Source: Mycobacterium sp. HUMS_12744610 (GTDB lineage Bacteria; Actinomycetota; Actinomycetes; Mycobacteriales; Mycobacteriaceae). Taken from it: DNA of 64,000 nucleotides. Position numbers and translations under genes: made by a program. Of the stretch, positions 1 through 8,614 are shown in pieces. How positions within the stretch are numbered: position 1 is the stretch's first letter; every line of letters begins with the position of its first letter. The notes beneath the pieces were generated by a model, which made no database searches, was not told where the DNA came from, and was given only the letters and a program-made list of their open reading frames with translations. The DNA is taken from assembly GCF_041206865.1 (NCBI RefSeq), contig NZ_JBGEDP010000003.1, positions 81,954-145,953 on the forward strand, in the 5' to 3' direction.

Positions 1-1
1 T

Positions 2-163
2 GCCTACGCCGACCGTCTGCGCGCTCTATGGCATCAGCTCGAAATCGATCCCCTCGACGAGGCGAAGTCGGCCGCTTTCGTCGCGCACATCCTCAACAAC
101 CGCGCGGCGGCGGCACGGTCGATGCAGGCGCTGCAAGACCGGCGGGTGGGACTGCCATGCTGA
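2..163 (+). CDS. C-terminal end of an upstream conjugation-region gene (partial)
   Basis: An open frame runs in from the left edge and stops at TGA 161-163. It gives 53 residues, mostly helical and charged (ending LQDRRVGLPC). The stop overlaps the ATG of the next gene at 157, the tight overlap expected inside an operon, so this is probably the tail of the preceding gene of the transfer operon. The fragment is too short to name. The competing frame that would lengthen the next gene back to position 28 is the shadow here. Confidence 0.5.
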   Translation, partial: AYADRLRALWHQLEIDPLDEAKSAAFVAHILNNRAAAARSMQALQDRRVGLPC

Positions 164-1167
164 CCCACTCTTTGCAGCGACTCATCGACTCGGTGCTGTT
201 GAAGTTCAGCGGCGATGACGCGATCCGCGCTGACGCGATGCGCTCCCGGATTCTGGCGGTCCTGATGAGCCTCATCGTGGTCACCTACATCCCGCTCATG
301 CTGGTGGTGATTTACCTCTTTACACACCACAGTGGGCAGTCCTCGGCGGCGCAGAATGACGACCAAGAGACCGCCGTCAAAGCGTATGCCGTGCGCTACC
401 TCAACGCGTACCTGAACAACCCCGCCAACAGCGACGCGATCAAGCACTTCTACAACGGAGAAGTTCCGCAGCGAAACGCTGGCTCCGCTCTGCCGCCAGG
501 CGGGCACGCAACGGGTGTGTCCTCGGCGCTGCCGGGGATGTTCACCGGTGAGGTTCAGACATGGTCGGTGGTCGTCGATTGCGAGCTTCCCAAAGAGGCG
601 CATTCGGCGTCGATGGTTTACGTGCCGCTGCAGGTCGATATCGCGGTAGACAAACGTGGATTATTCCGCGCGTTCACGCTGCCTCACACGCGCTCAGAGA
701 GGCCGGACGGTTCGGCCATTGAGCTTGCCACCGAAACGGCGGTCGTTCCGGGTTCTGACGTCTACAACACAGTCCGCGGATTCCTGAACGCATTGCTGAT
801 CGGGCACTCCGACATCACCCCGTTCATTGCTGCCGGGTCGCCCATGAGGGCTGCCGAGCATTCCGAATTCGCGTCCGTTGCCATTGAGCGGATCACCGCC
901 AACTCCGACCTTGCCGTCGCCCAGGTCGTGCCGCCCAAAGCCGACGGGATTGAGGTCACCGCATCGGTGTCGGTGTTGTCGGGCAACGGCGCCTCAATGC
1001 CGATGCAGTACCCGCTGCTGATGTCGGTGGCCGGTGGCCATTGGCAGGTCGACCGCATCAATGACGCTCCGAAAATCACCATCCCCGATCAGGGTTCAAC
1101 GCCGGCACCGACGCCGCCCAGCTCGACCACGAGTGACAAACCAAACGCTCTCCAGGAAGGGAGTTAA
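157..1167 (+). CDS. TcpC-like conjugation channel protein
   Basis: A 336-residue membrane-anchored protein. A basic N-terminus is followed by one membrane segment at about residues 31-54 (LIVVTYIPLMLVVIYLF) and then a long soluble domain with two related halves. This is the layout of the TcpC/conjugative-transposon family, whose paired NTF2-like domains resemble VirB8. In Gram-positive T4SS such proteins are bitopic scaffolds on the outer face of the membrane. ATG 157 is chosen over an in-frame start at 28 because it overlaps the upstream stop and directly precedes the hydrophobic anchor. The end is low-complexity Pro/Thr/Ser. Family call is from architecture and gene order. Confidence 0.65.
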   Translation: MLTHSLQRLIDSVLLKFSGDDAIRADAMRSRILAVLMSLIVVTYIPLMLVVIYLFTHHSGQSSAAQNDDQETAVKAYAVRYLNAYLNNPANSDAIKHFYNGEVPQRNAGSALPPGGHATGVSSALPGMFTGEVQTWSVVVDCELPKEAHSASMVYVPLQVDIAVDKRGLFRAFTLPHTRSERPDGSAIELATETAVVPGSDVYNTVRGFLNALLIGHSDITPFIAAGSPMRAAEHSEFASVAIERITANSDLAVAQVVPPKADGIEVTASVSVLSGNGASMPMQYPLLMSVAGGHWQVDRINDAPKITIPDQGSTPAPTPPSSTTSDKPNALQEGS

Positions 1168-1173
1168 TTTCCA

Positions 1174-1488
1174 ATGATCACCATGATCGCTACTGCGATG
1201 GGCGGTGGCGCACCGCTGGCCTCGGCGCATGTGACGACCCTTGCGGCCCCGCTGTGGGATATCGGCGCCAACCTGAAAACCCAGGGCATCAAGTTCGCTG
1301 AGTTCCTCTTGATGGGGGGTACCGCGCTGGTGTCCGCCTGCTACTTCTTCATCGGTCACGACAAGACCAAGGCGCTCAAGGCCGCGGCCATCGGCGTCGT
1401 GTTGATGGGAGTCGTGAGTTCCCTCCCGGCGCTGGGAATCGTGTCGACGCAGACCGTCAGCGGGCTGACCCAAGTCGGCTACAGATAA
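1174..1488 (+). CDS. Small two-helix membrane protein of the transfer operon
   Basis: 104 residues with a hydrophobic N-terminal stretch and two clear membrane helices (around 43-62 and 70-90) separated by a short basic loop (GHDKTKALK). GAAGGGAG sits 10 nt before the ATG. Its position between the TcpC-like and TcpE-like genes suggests a channel component. Size and topology recall VirB2/TrbC-type pilin precursors or small Tcp proteins, but no diagnostic motif is visible, so the role is inferred from context only. Confidence 0.6.
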   Translation: MITMIATAMGGGAPLASAHVTTLAAPLWDIGANLKTQGIKFAEFLLMGGTALVSACYFFIGHDKTKALKAAAIGVVLMGVVSSLPALGIVSTQTVSGLTQVGYR

Positions 1489-1506
1489 GCGGGCGGGTCA
1501 TTCATC

Positions 1507-2001
1507 GTGATCGTCAAGTGGTACACGCGGGCGTCGCGAGTCCGGATTGTCATCGCGAAATTCGACGGCCGGTGGCGGCTACCCGGGGGGCCCTACCCCA
1601 TCCCCGAACTGATCGCGGTGGTGGGAGGGATTCTGGGGACGCTGATGGCGTTGCCGCGCCTGGGTCACCCCATTGCCACCGGTGTCGTCGGGATCGCGGT
1701 GACGTCGGTAGGGGTGGCGGTGATGCGCCGGATGCCCTACTCGCCGGTGCGTTTTCAGACCCGGATACATCGGATTTGGCGGCTGTACACCGCGCCTCGC
1801 AGCCTGAGCATCGACGACCGCATCACTTCGGCGGCGACCACGTCGGTGGTGCGCCCAGAAATCGAGTTCTTAGACGCGCTCACTGACGACGCCGACGCGC
1901 CGGCGCAACTACGTTACGTTTCCTCTCCCCCGCCGCCGCAGGGCCGGTTGGCCGGAATGTTCGATCAGCAGCCCAGTCCCGTAGCCGATCTTTTCGGGTG
2001 A
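1507..2001 (+). CDS. TcpE-like membrane protein (VirB3-like role)
   Basis: 164 residues. A short cytosolic N-terminus (RLPGGPYPIPELIAVVGG) is followed by two adjacent membrane helices at about 37-75 and a basic cytosolic tail. The short N-terminus, helix pair and charged tail, lying directly upstream of a VirB4-type ATPase, match the TcpE family, which recruits the ATPase to the membrane as VirB3 does. The start is GTG; no better ATG lies upstream. The last 30 residues are Pro-rich and variable-looking. Confidence 0.65.
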   Translation: MIVKWYTRASRVRIVIAKFDGRWRLPGGPYPIPELIAVVGGILGTLMALPRLGHPIATGVVGIAVTSVGVAVMRRMPYSPVRFQTRIHRIWRLYTAPRSLSIDDRITSAATTSVVRPEIEFLDALTDDADAPAQLRYVSSPPPPQGRLAGMFDQQPSPVADLFG

Positions 2002-2018
2002 GTTAGGAGCACACCACG

Positions 2019-4520
2019 ATGGCAAGCAAGCTCGACGAAAACCTTCAACCGACCGTGTCGGTGATGGGGAATCTGCGGCGGATGCGGGACGGATCGATCT
2101 GGGCCTGCTATCGGCTCGCGGGTCTGCCGTACGGCTACACCGGCCTGACGCTGAAGAAAGCGGCCCTCAACCATCACCGAAACCTGTTCCGTACTGTGCC
2201 GAACAACACGGTCCTCGCCGGATTCGTCGCGGCCATGGATCCCGACGTGATCATGGCCAATGCGCTGGAAGGCACCGACGAGCGAAACCCGAGCTGGCGC
2301 GAAGAGTGCGAAGGCAAACTGGAGTACTTCACCAACGGGATACGCGCCACCGAACGCATCCTGACGCTGTCATTCCCGGTAGTTGAGCCCGACGTCGTCA
2401 CCGACTGGTCTGGTGCGTCGCGGCGGTCACGGGCGCGTGACCGTGCGGAGATGATCACAGCCGCCGAACGGGCGGCGGCGATCGTCTCCCGGATTCCTCC
2501 GGTGTTTGTTCCTGAGCCGTTGACCGCCGCCCAAATGGTGTGGCTGTGGAACCGGGCGCTGTCGCGTGGCGCGATGGCAGAGATCTTCCCGTCGCCGATC
2601 ACGTCGAATGTGGCTTCGCCGGCGGGGGCCTTCGCGGCCGCTGAATTTGATGAGGGTGAGCGGCGCGGCGAGGTCAGCAAGTGGCGTCCGAGTTCGTTCG
2701 CGCCGTTGGTGAAGATCACCCAGCCCGGGCGCCTCGGTGCGCCGACGTCCTGGCAGTCGCTGTTGGCGATCGAATCGCTTCCGCTAGAAGGTCTCGAGTT
2801 TCCCGGATCGGAGTTCTTCACTATTGCCGACCGGATTACGGGCTTCGACGTCGACTGGGCAGTGCGGATCAACCGGATCCCTCGGGAACGGGCCATCGCG
2901 CGCAACACCAAGAACTTGCGGCGGCTCTCCGAGCAGGTCGATGAACGCGACACCGAGATTTCCTTCGCCCAAGACACCCTCAGCGACCAAGTGCAGCTGC
3001 TCGGCGAATACAACGGTCTGCTGGAAACCAACGACGATGAAGTCGAGGTGTCGTTGTGCCCGATCTTCGCGGTCGGCGCAACCAGCAGATCGCAGTGTGA
3101 AAGCGGCGCGCTGGCGCTGGTCCGGGAGTTCGCCTCCAATCGGATCAAGGTTGTTGCCGCACTGGGCGGGCAGCGTGAGCTGTGGGCGGCGATGAACCCC
3201 GGCGGCAACGACTTACGGGTGGTCTCTGACTACTCGCATAACACCATCAGTGAATACGCGGCCAGCTGTGTGCCGTGCGCGGCGGACCATGTCGGCGATG
3301 CGACCGGCCCGGTCATTGCCTACAACCTCAGTGGAAAACGCAATCAGCCGGTGCACCTGGAGTGGTGGCGTGAGGCGGTCAAAGACGCCTCCCCGTCTGT
3401 GGCGGTCGCCGGCGAGCTCGGCGCCGGCAAGACCTGGCTGATCATGAGCCTGTTGTTCAACCTGGTCGACGCTGCCCGGGGCCAGTTCCTGGCGATCGAC
3501 CGCACCGACTCCGGTGAGTATGCGCGGCCGGCGGCGACGCTGCGCACCGCGCAGCTGGTCGATCTGATGCGGCCCGCATACACGCTGGACCCGCTGCGGA
3601 CATTCCCCGCGGACCTCGGCGTGGACGCCGCGGTGGAACTGCTCACCCCGTTGTTCGACTGCGAGGCCAACGATCCCATGGGAATGACGTTGGGTGAGTG
3701 CCTACATCCGACGTGGAATGTGACATCGCTGCCGGAGTTGCTGACCTTCTTGCAATGCGGAATCGATCGGCGGGCGATGCCGGACGGGCGTGGACTTCCG
3801 GCCGGGTGGGATGAACTGCACCGTCACCTGAGCTACTGGTCGGGCCGCAAATACGCCAGCGCCCTGTTTGACCCGAACCTGGATCCGCTGGATTTGACGG
3901 CCGAGGGGATCGTCATCCGCACTAATCGAGTCGAAGTTCCCACACAGGAGGAAGTCGCCGGCGGGGAGAAACTCGGGCCGAGCAAGTTGTTCGGGCGTGC
4001 GATCTACGGGTTGTCCATGGAGCTGGGGCGGCAGGCCTTTCAGCTCAACAAGTCGCGGCCGTCGGCGGTTGCACTGGATGAGGCTTACCACATCACCTCT
4101 ACGCCAACAGGGTTGGCCCGGACAGCGCGGATCGCACGCGATGGCCGCAAAGACAACATCGCGTTGCTGCTGGGATCGCACGACCCGGTCAATGACTACC
4201 ACTTCGGGTCCGGCACCGCCCTGGACTTGATTCCGGTGCGCATCGTGATGCGTCACCGTGACGAGTCGCTGGCGCGGCGCTCACTGGGCTGGCTGGGCAT
4301 CGACCCGGACAAAAACGAGCACATCCTGCGTGACCTGATGACCCGGACCTCGCCGAAGGGTCGCGACAACAGGGTCATCCCAGGCCGTGAGGGTGAGGGA
4401 TACCTCAAGGACGCCCACGGCGGAATTGGGCGCATCAAGGTCCTGGGTCCGTCCTCGCCGGAGCGGCGCGCGGCGATGACAACCACCCCGCCCGACTACG
4501 TCGACGCCGACGCGGCCTGA
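2019..4520 (+). CDS. VirB4-like transfer ATPase
   Basis: 833-residue cytosolic ATPase expected to power the type IV secretion channel. Walker A GELGAGKT is at residues 465-472 and Walker B VALDE at 684-688; between and after them lies the RecA-like core of the VirB4/TraC (AAA_10) group, while residues 1-440 form the family's long N-terminal region. AGGAG precedes the ATG by about 12 nt. It sits between the TcpE-like and VirB6-like genes, the conserved order of actinobacterial conjugation operons. Length is typical and no disruption is seen. Confidence 0.85.
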   Translation: MASKLDENLQPTVSVMGNLRRMRDGSIWACYRLAGLPYGYTGLTLKKAALNHHRNLFRTVPNNTVLAGFVAAMDPDVIMANALEGTDERNPSWREECEGKLEYFTNGIRATERILTLSFPVVEPDVVTDWSGASRRSRARDRAEMITAAERAAAIVSRIPPVFVPEPLTAAQMVWLWNRALSRGAMAEIFPSPITSNVASPAGAFAAAEFDEGERRGEVSKWRPSSFAPLVKITQPGRLGAPTSWQSLLAIESLPLEGLEFPGSEFFTIADRITGFDVDWAVRINRIPRERAIARNTKNLRRLSEQVDERDTEISFAQDTLSDQVQLLGEYNGLLETNDDEVEVSLCPIFAVGATSRSQCESGALALVREFASNRIKVVAALGGQRELWAAMNPGGNDLRVVSDYSHNTISEYAASCVPCAADHVGDATGPVIAYNLSGKRNQPVHLEWWREAVKDASPSVAVAGELGAGKTWLIMSLLFNLVDAARGQFLAIDRTDSGEYARPAATLRTAQLVDLMRPAYTLDPLRTFPADLGVDAAVELLTPLFDCEANDPMGMTLGECLHPTWNVTSLPELLTFLQCGIDRRAMPDGRGLPAGWDELHRHLSYWSGRKYASALFDPNLDPLDLTAEGIVIRTNRVEVPTQEEVAGGEKLGPSKLFGRAIYGLSMELGRQAFQLNKSRPSAVALDEAYHITSTPTGLARTARIARDGRKDNIALLLGSHDPVNDYHFGSGTALDLIPVRIVMRHRDESLARRSLGWLGIDPDKNEHILRDLMTRTSPKGRDNRVIPGREGEGYLKDAHGGIGRIKVLGPSSPERRAAMTTTPPDYVDADAA

Positions 4521-4541
4521 GCGGGAGCGGAGGAACAGCCG

Positions 4542-6383
4542 ATGCGAGTTCACCACATCGTCGCGACCCGGATTCGGTCATGGGTGCCCGCCGAGCGGCT
4601 CGATGCCGGCGAGGAGGAGCTGCGGCGCTACAGCCGATGGATACGAGCGTGGACGCCGTGGCTGCTGGTGGGCTGGGTGCGCCGGCACCGGCTGGTCAGT
4701 GCCGTAGGTGGATTCGTGCTGGCGGTCCTGTGGTGGGGAGTCGGTCGAGCGTGGGCCGATGACGGGACCGGGACAGCAGATTCCACCGGCGGCGGTGATC
4801 CGCTCATTTCGTGGATGGGCATCAAAGACTCCCACGGCGGTTCGGTCGCGAAGTACACGATCACCATCAACGAGGGCGGTATGGATCCCATCGCTAAAGC
4901 GTTCGCGTGGATCGACTACGTGATGTATGAGCAGTATCGGAACTGCGTGGCGACAGCGTTATGGCTGATCAAGTACACCCTCGAATTCCGCTGGCTGTCA
5001 TTGTTCACCGGCCCGTTCCAGCGGATCGGTGACGGGATCAACACTGCGATGAACCGATTCGGGTTGGCGCCCATGGCACTTGCGGTACTGGCGATCATCG
5101 CGGTCTGCGCCGTCTTGGCGGGCAAAGTCGCCAAAGCCAGCTCCAACATCGCGACCGGATTATTGATGATCGGCGTCGCGGCAACCATTTTCGCTCATCC
5201 CCTCAGCCAGCTCGTCGGTCCCGATGGGATGTTGGCCAAAGGCCGCGACACCGGCTTGCAGATCGCTGCCACGGTGTCTGACGGGGCCATGGGTGACCGG
5301 GGCGGCAGCGCCGACGTTGATGGCGTCGTCGCCCGCCTGGCGGATCGGTTCCTGCGCTCCCCCACTCAGATGATCAATTTCGGGCGGGTCGCCGACTCTA
5401 TCTCGCAAAAGTGCGAAAAGGCGTGGACCAACGGAATCAACAACGGTCACGGCGACGCGCTCAAAGACGACATGAAGGACTGCGATGACCAGAAAGGCGA
5501 CGGAATGCATCGCAAGGCGATGCGGTACCCGACCGCCATTCTGGGTGGCCTGCTCATGGTCAGCTTGCTCGGTTTGGGGCTGATCTTGTTCGCCTGCTAC
5601 TTCGTGTGGCACGTGGTGCGCTCGGCGGTGCAGGCCATGCTGTTCGCGGCGGTAGCTACACCGGCGTTTGCGGTCGGTGTGATCCCGGGCGGGCCGCAGA
5701 CCTTCGCGTGGAAAACCGTCCTGGACTGTGCGATGGCCTACCTCGCGATGATCATCTACACCGCGGGTTTCGGTGGCTACAACGTGGTGCTCGACGAGGT
5801 GTTCAAATCCACGGCCAACGCCTTCGAGGCGCTGTTTTTGACCGCGCTGGTGGTGGCGTTCGGGTTCGCGTTCTTTGGGCCGCTGCGGCGAATGTTTGAC
5901 CACCAGCGCGATAAGGCAGCCGCCAAACTCGGTGGCGGGCGGCTGAGTTCGGGCGGGCAGGGCTGGTTAAGCAAGGCCGCTGACCTGTCACAGGTCAGAA
6001 ATGCGTTACCCCATCGCAAAGGCCAAAGCGGCGGCGCTCAAGGGCGTGACCCGGTCCGCATCGATGCCGGAGCGTTGCAGCCCGACGCGGTGGTCAACAT
6101 CCAGCGAGACGGGGCGGTATCGGTCAGCGCCACTGACAGTGCTGACAGCAGCGCCGGCGGCAGCGGGAGCCAGCAGTCGGCCGGGTCGCCTTCTGGTGGG
6201 GGCTCGCCCAGCGGATCGACGTCGGCGCAGGCCGCGCCGCCGTCCTGGAGCCCGGGCGCCTCCGCGAAAATAAACGACCGCCTTTCTGAAGCGATCCGGA
6301 TCTCTCAGCGCCGCAGAAACGGTGGAGGCCCAGGCCCATCCGGGGACGGCGGCGGGCGGCATTCGATGTCTGAAGCTGCCTAA
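4542..6383 (+). CDS. VirB6/TcpH-like polytopic channel protein
   Basis: 613 residues. A first hydrophobic segment near 47-68 could be a signal or anchor (ending RAWADDG). A large middle part has at least five further membrane helices (around 175-225, 330-365, 390-460), and a hydrophilic Ser/Gly/Pro-rich cytosolic tail from about 480 ends the protein. This is the shape of VirB6/TraG-like or TcpH proteins that form the membrane pore of Gram-positive T4SS. GGAGG lies 9 nt before the ATG. Sequence motifs are not diagnostic; topology and neighbours carry the call. Confidence 0.65.
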   Translation: MRVHHIVATRIRSWVPAERLDAGEEELRRYSRWIRAWTPWLLVGWVRRHRLVSAVGGFVLAVLWWGVGRAWADDGTGTADSTGGGDPLISWMGIKDSHGGSVAKYTITINEGGMDPIAKAFAWIDYVMYEQYRNCVATALWLIKYTLEFRWLSLFTGPFQRIGDGINTAMNRFGLAPMALAVLAIIAVCAVLAGKVAKASSNIATGLLMIGVAATIFAHPLSQLVGPDGMLAKGRDTGLQIAATVSDGAMGDRGGSADVDGVVARLADRFLRSPTQMINFGRVADSISQKCEKAWTNGINNGHGDALKDDMKDCDDQKGDGMHRKAMRYPTAILGGLLMVSLLGLGLILFACYFVWHVVRSAVQAMLFAAVATPAFAVGVIPGGPQTFAWKTVLDCAMAYLAMIIYTAGFGGYNVVLDEVFKSTANAFEALFLTALVVAFGFAFFGPLRRMFDHQRDKAAAKLGGGRLSSGGQGWLSKAADLSQVRNALPHRKGQSGGAQGRDPVRIDAGALQPDAVVNIQRDGAVSVSATDSADSSAGGSGSQQSAGSPSGGGSPSGSTSAQAAPPSWSPGASAKINDRLSEAIRISQRRRNGGGPGPSGDGGGRHSMSEAA

Positions 6384-6396
6384 CGAGCGGCATCTG

Positions 6397-7557
6397 ATGG
6401 AACCGACGACATGGGTCGCTGCGGCCCGCAAGCTGTGGCAGCACCGGGGAAAGCTGTTCGCCGTCGCTGCAGCGCTGGCGCCGATCGCGTTCACTGCCGT
6501 GCTGGTGTTCGTCGTGGTCATTGCCGGCGGCGGGGCCCCGCAGGTCGATGCCATGGTCACACCGCAGTGCCAAAAGCAGCTGCAGTCGCAGGGAGTGAGC
6601 GCAGACCCCGGGGTGTCGTTCGGTGCGGGCCCGGTCAACAACGGCAAAGCGGTCATCGCCACCGGGATCCAAATGAAGATCCCGGAAAAAGGGATTGTCA
6701 TCGGTTTGGCGACCGCCCTGGAGGAATCCGGGCTCAACAACAAAGCCAATCCCCATGTGCCCGAATCGATGTCGATTCCCCACGAAGGTACCGGCCAGGA
6801 TCACCTATCTGTCGGCATCTTCCAGCAGCAGCCGTGGTGGGGGCCGATCAAAGACCTGATGACACCAGGGGTGGCCGCCCGGAAATTCTTCGAGAAGCTT
6901 CTGAAGGTCGGTGGGTGGCAAGCGATGGCACCCACCCAGGCCGCCCAAGCGGTGCAGGGCTCGGCGTTCCCGGACGCCTACGCCGCCTTCATCGCGCCCG
7001 CGACCGTGTTTTACCGCCAGCACGTCCACGAGGTCCTGGCCACCTCCGGGGGCAGCGCACCGCCGGAGGCCGCCCGTGACGACCACGGACGCGACGTGTG
7101 CGGGGTGCTGGTGGATCCCAATTCCGTGCAGACGCCTACCGCCGAACCGCGTGCTGGCACCGCAGCTGGGGTGGCTGCCGTCCGCTACGCCGAACATCAG
7201 ATCGGGTTGCCCTATGTGTGGGGCGGAGGGTCACTAGATGGGCCGACCGGCGGCGGGTTTGACTGCTCGGGACTGGTGCGATTCGCCATCTATCAGGCAT
7301 CCGGGCATCGGATCGTGCTACCGCGGGTCACCTGGGACATGGCCCACGCTGGGCGGCTGGTGCCCAGAAACGCTGTCCAGCCCGGTGATTTGGTGTTCTC
7401 CAACCCCGAAGCCAACCCCTCCACCGGGATTATCGGCCCAGGTCACGTCCAGATGGTGGTCAACCCGTCCACCGTGGTCGAAGCCCTCGATTTCGGGATC
7501 CCCGTCAAGCTGTCGCCGTTCCCCACGCATTACATGGCGATCAAACGAGTCCTGTAG
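6397..7557 (+). CDS. Two-domain peptidoglycan hydrolase (lysozyme-like + NlpC/P60)
   Basis: 386 residues, exported through an N-terminal membrane segment (about 20-44). Residues about 95-205 look like an actinobacterial lytic transglycosylase domain: ALEESGL with the likely catalytic Glu at 109, then VGIFQQQPWWG and ARKFFEKLL. Residues about 260-386 form an NlpC/P60 endopeptidase with Cys290 (FDCSG) and His350 (GPGHVQ). Such enzymes open the wall for conjugation channels (the VirB1/TcpG role). ATG 6397 is chosen because the longer frame, from 6322, would overlap the upstream gene by 60 bp and add a non-signal leader. Confidence 0.85.
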   Translation: MEPTTWVAAARKLWQHRGKLFAVAAALAPIAFTAVLVFVVVIAGGGAPQVDAMVTPQCQKQLQSQGVSADPGVSFGAGPVNNGKAVIATGIQMKIPEKGIVIGLATALEESGLNNKANPHVPESMSIPHEGTGQDHLSVGIFQQQPWWGPIKDLMTPGVAARKFFEKLLKVGGWQAMAPTQAAQAVQGSAFPDAYAAFIAPATVFYRQHVHEVLATSGGSAPPEAARDDHGRDVCGVLVDPNSVQTPTAEPRAGTAAGVAAVRYAEHQIGLPYVWGGGSLDGPTGGGFDCSGLVRFAIYQASGHRIVLPRVTWDMAHAGRLVPRNAVQPGDLVFSNPEANPSTGIIGPGHVQMVVNPSTVVEALDFGIPVKLSPFPTHYMAIKRVL

Positions 7558-7580
7558 CAACTGAAAGGAAGTGAGTCACG

Positions 7581-7949
7581 ATGTGGCACGTAACCGAGGT
7601 CATTCGGCCCTGGGCTGAGGTGACCGCGCAAACGCAGCTGTGGATCGGCGCGGTGCTCGGTGTCGCAGCGGTGTGCGTGTGGGCTGGACTGGGGACCACC
7701 ACGGCCCTGGTGCACCGGAGCGGGCCCGCGGGCGCGATGGCGGACGGCTGCCCTGCCTCGGCGCCGGTGGAGGTGCGGCCCGGACGGGTGACTGCCGCAT
7801 GGTGGGCGTTGTGTGCGCGGCAGCTCACGACGCTCGCGGTGATCGCCGCGCTCATGGGTGGCCTAACCTACACGGCGGTGGACACAGGCTTCTTCAAGAA
7901 CGGGATTTGTGTCTGCACGATCGGCGCCAGCCAAGGGTGGCAGCGATGA
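7581..7949 (+). CDS. Small membrane protein of the transfer operon
   Basis: 122 residues with two membrane helices (about 20-42 and 82-102) and a Pro/Ala-rich linker between them. GAAAGGAAGTG lies upstream of the ATG. Its TGA (7947-7949) overlaps the ATG of the next gene at 7946, so the two are probably translationally coupled. No family is recognised. Position between the wall hydrolase and the coupling ATPase suggests a part of the transfer channel. Confidence 0.6.
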   Translation: MWHVTEVIRPWAEVTAQTQLWIGAVLGVAAVCVWAGLGTTTALVHRSGPAGAMADGCPASAPVEVRPGRVTAAWWALCARQLTTLAVIAALMGGLTYTAVDTGFFKNGICVCTIGASQGWQR

Positions 7950-8614
7950 TGCGCCGGATACCGTTGCTGTGGTGGCGGATTCGCGGTCAGGTGCGGCGGG
8001 TACCGGCTCGCGCCCGGTGGGTGCTGGTGATCGGGGTGATCGCGCTGGGCGGGCTGGCGTGGCAACACCACGACCATGCCGGGGCAGGCCACGATGCCAG
8101 CTCGAGCAGCTCGACTCCGAGTAGCGCGGCGCCCAGCGGTGCGGCCCCGCCCGGCGGCGGCGACCAAGGCGGCGACCCTGGCGCGTTCGCCAACGAGCCA
8201 GGCCTGGGGCCAACCCCTGTGGTGGATTCCTCAGTGGAATCCGCCCGGGCGACCGCGCAGCGATTCGCCACCAACTTCGCCTCCCCCGGCGCCAGCGCGC
8301 AGGACTGGTATGCACGCCTGGCGCCGGATCTGTCGGCGCAACTGCAGGAGCAGTACCGGCTCACCGACCTTCGCAACGTCCCACAGGCGACGGTGCAGGC
8401 GGTGACCGGCCCGCTCAACCAAATGCCCGGAACGATGGCATTCGACATCACCTACAGCGACTCCACCCGTGTCGAGGTCCGCGTCGAGATGGGCACAGAG
8501 GGATGGAAAGTCATCAACGTCCTACCTCTCGACAGCGCGGGCGGATCCGCTGCTGGTGATCCGGCACTCGGCGGCACCGCCGGCAGCACGATCCCGGGCG
8601 TAGGTGCCCAATGA
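7946..8614 (+). CDS. Membrane-anchored conjugation accessory protein
   Basis: 222 residues. A short basic N-terminus and one membrane helix (about 28-45) are followed by a low-complexity Ser/Pro/Gly linker. A compact domain follows at about 90-200 (ARATAQRFATNFASPG... DWYARLAPDLSAQLQEQYR... WKVINVLPL). The domain has the helix-then-sheet feel of NTF2/TcpC-type periplasmic domains, a tentative resemblance. The start follows the ATGA overlap with the upstream gene, and its own stop overlaps the coupling ATPase start at 8611 in the same way. Confidence 0.6.
   Translation: MMRRIPLLWWRIRGQVRRVPARARWVLVIGVIALGGLAWQHHDHAGAGHDASSSSSTPSSAAPSGAAPPGGGDQGGDPGAFANEPGLGPTPVVDSSVESARATAQRFATNFASPGASAQDWYARLAPDLSAQLQEQYRLTDLRNVPQATVQAVTGPLNQMPGTMAFDITYSDSTRVEVRVEMGTEGWKVINVLPLDSAGGSAAGDPALGGTAGSTIPGVGAQ

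Noticed and set aside
28-156. Upstream extension of the TcpC-like gene to position 28
   Set aside because: The added residues are Arg/Pro-rich shadow of the preceding gene, whose stop overlaps ATG 157.
2174-3208. 344-residue - strand frame opposite the VirB4-like gene
   Set aside because: Ser/Arg-rich antisense shadow; the + strand ATPase is unambiguous.
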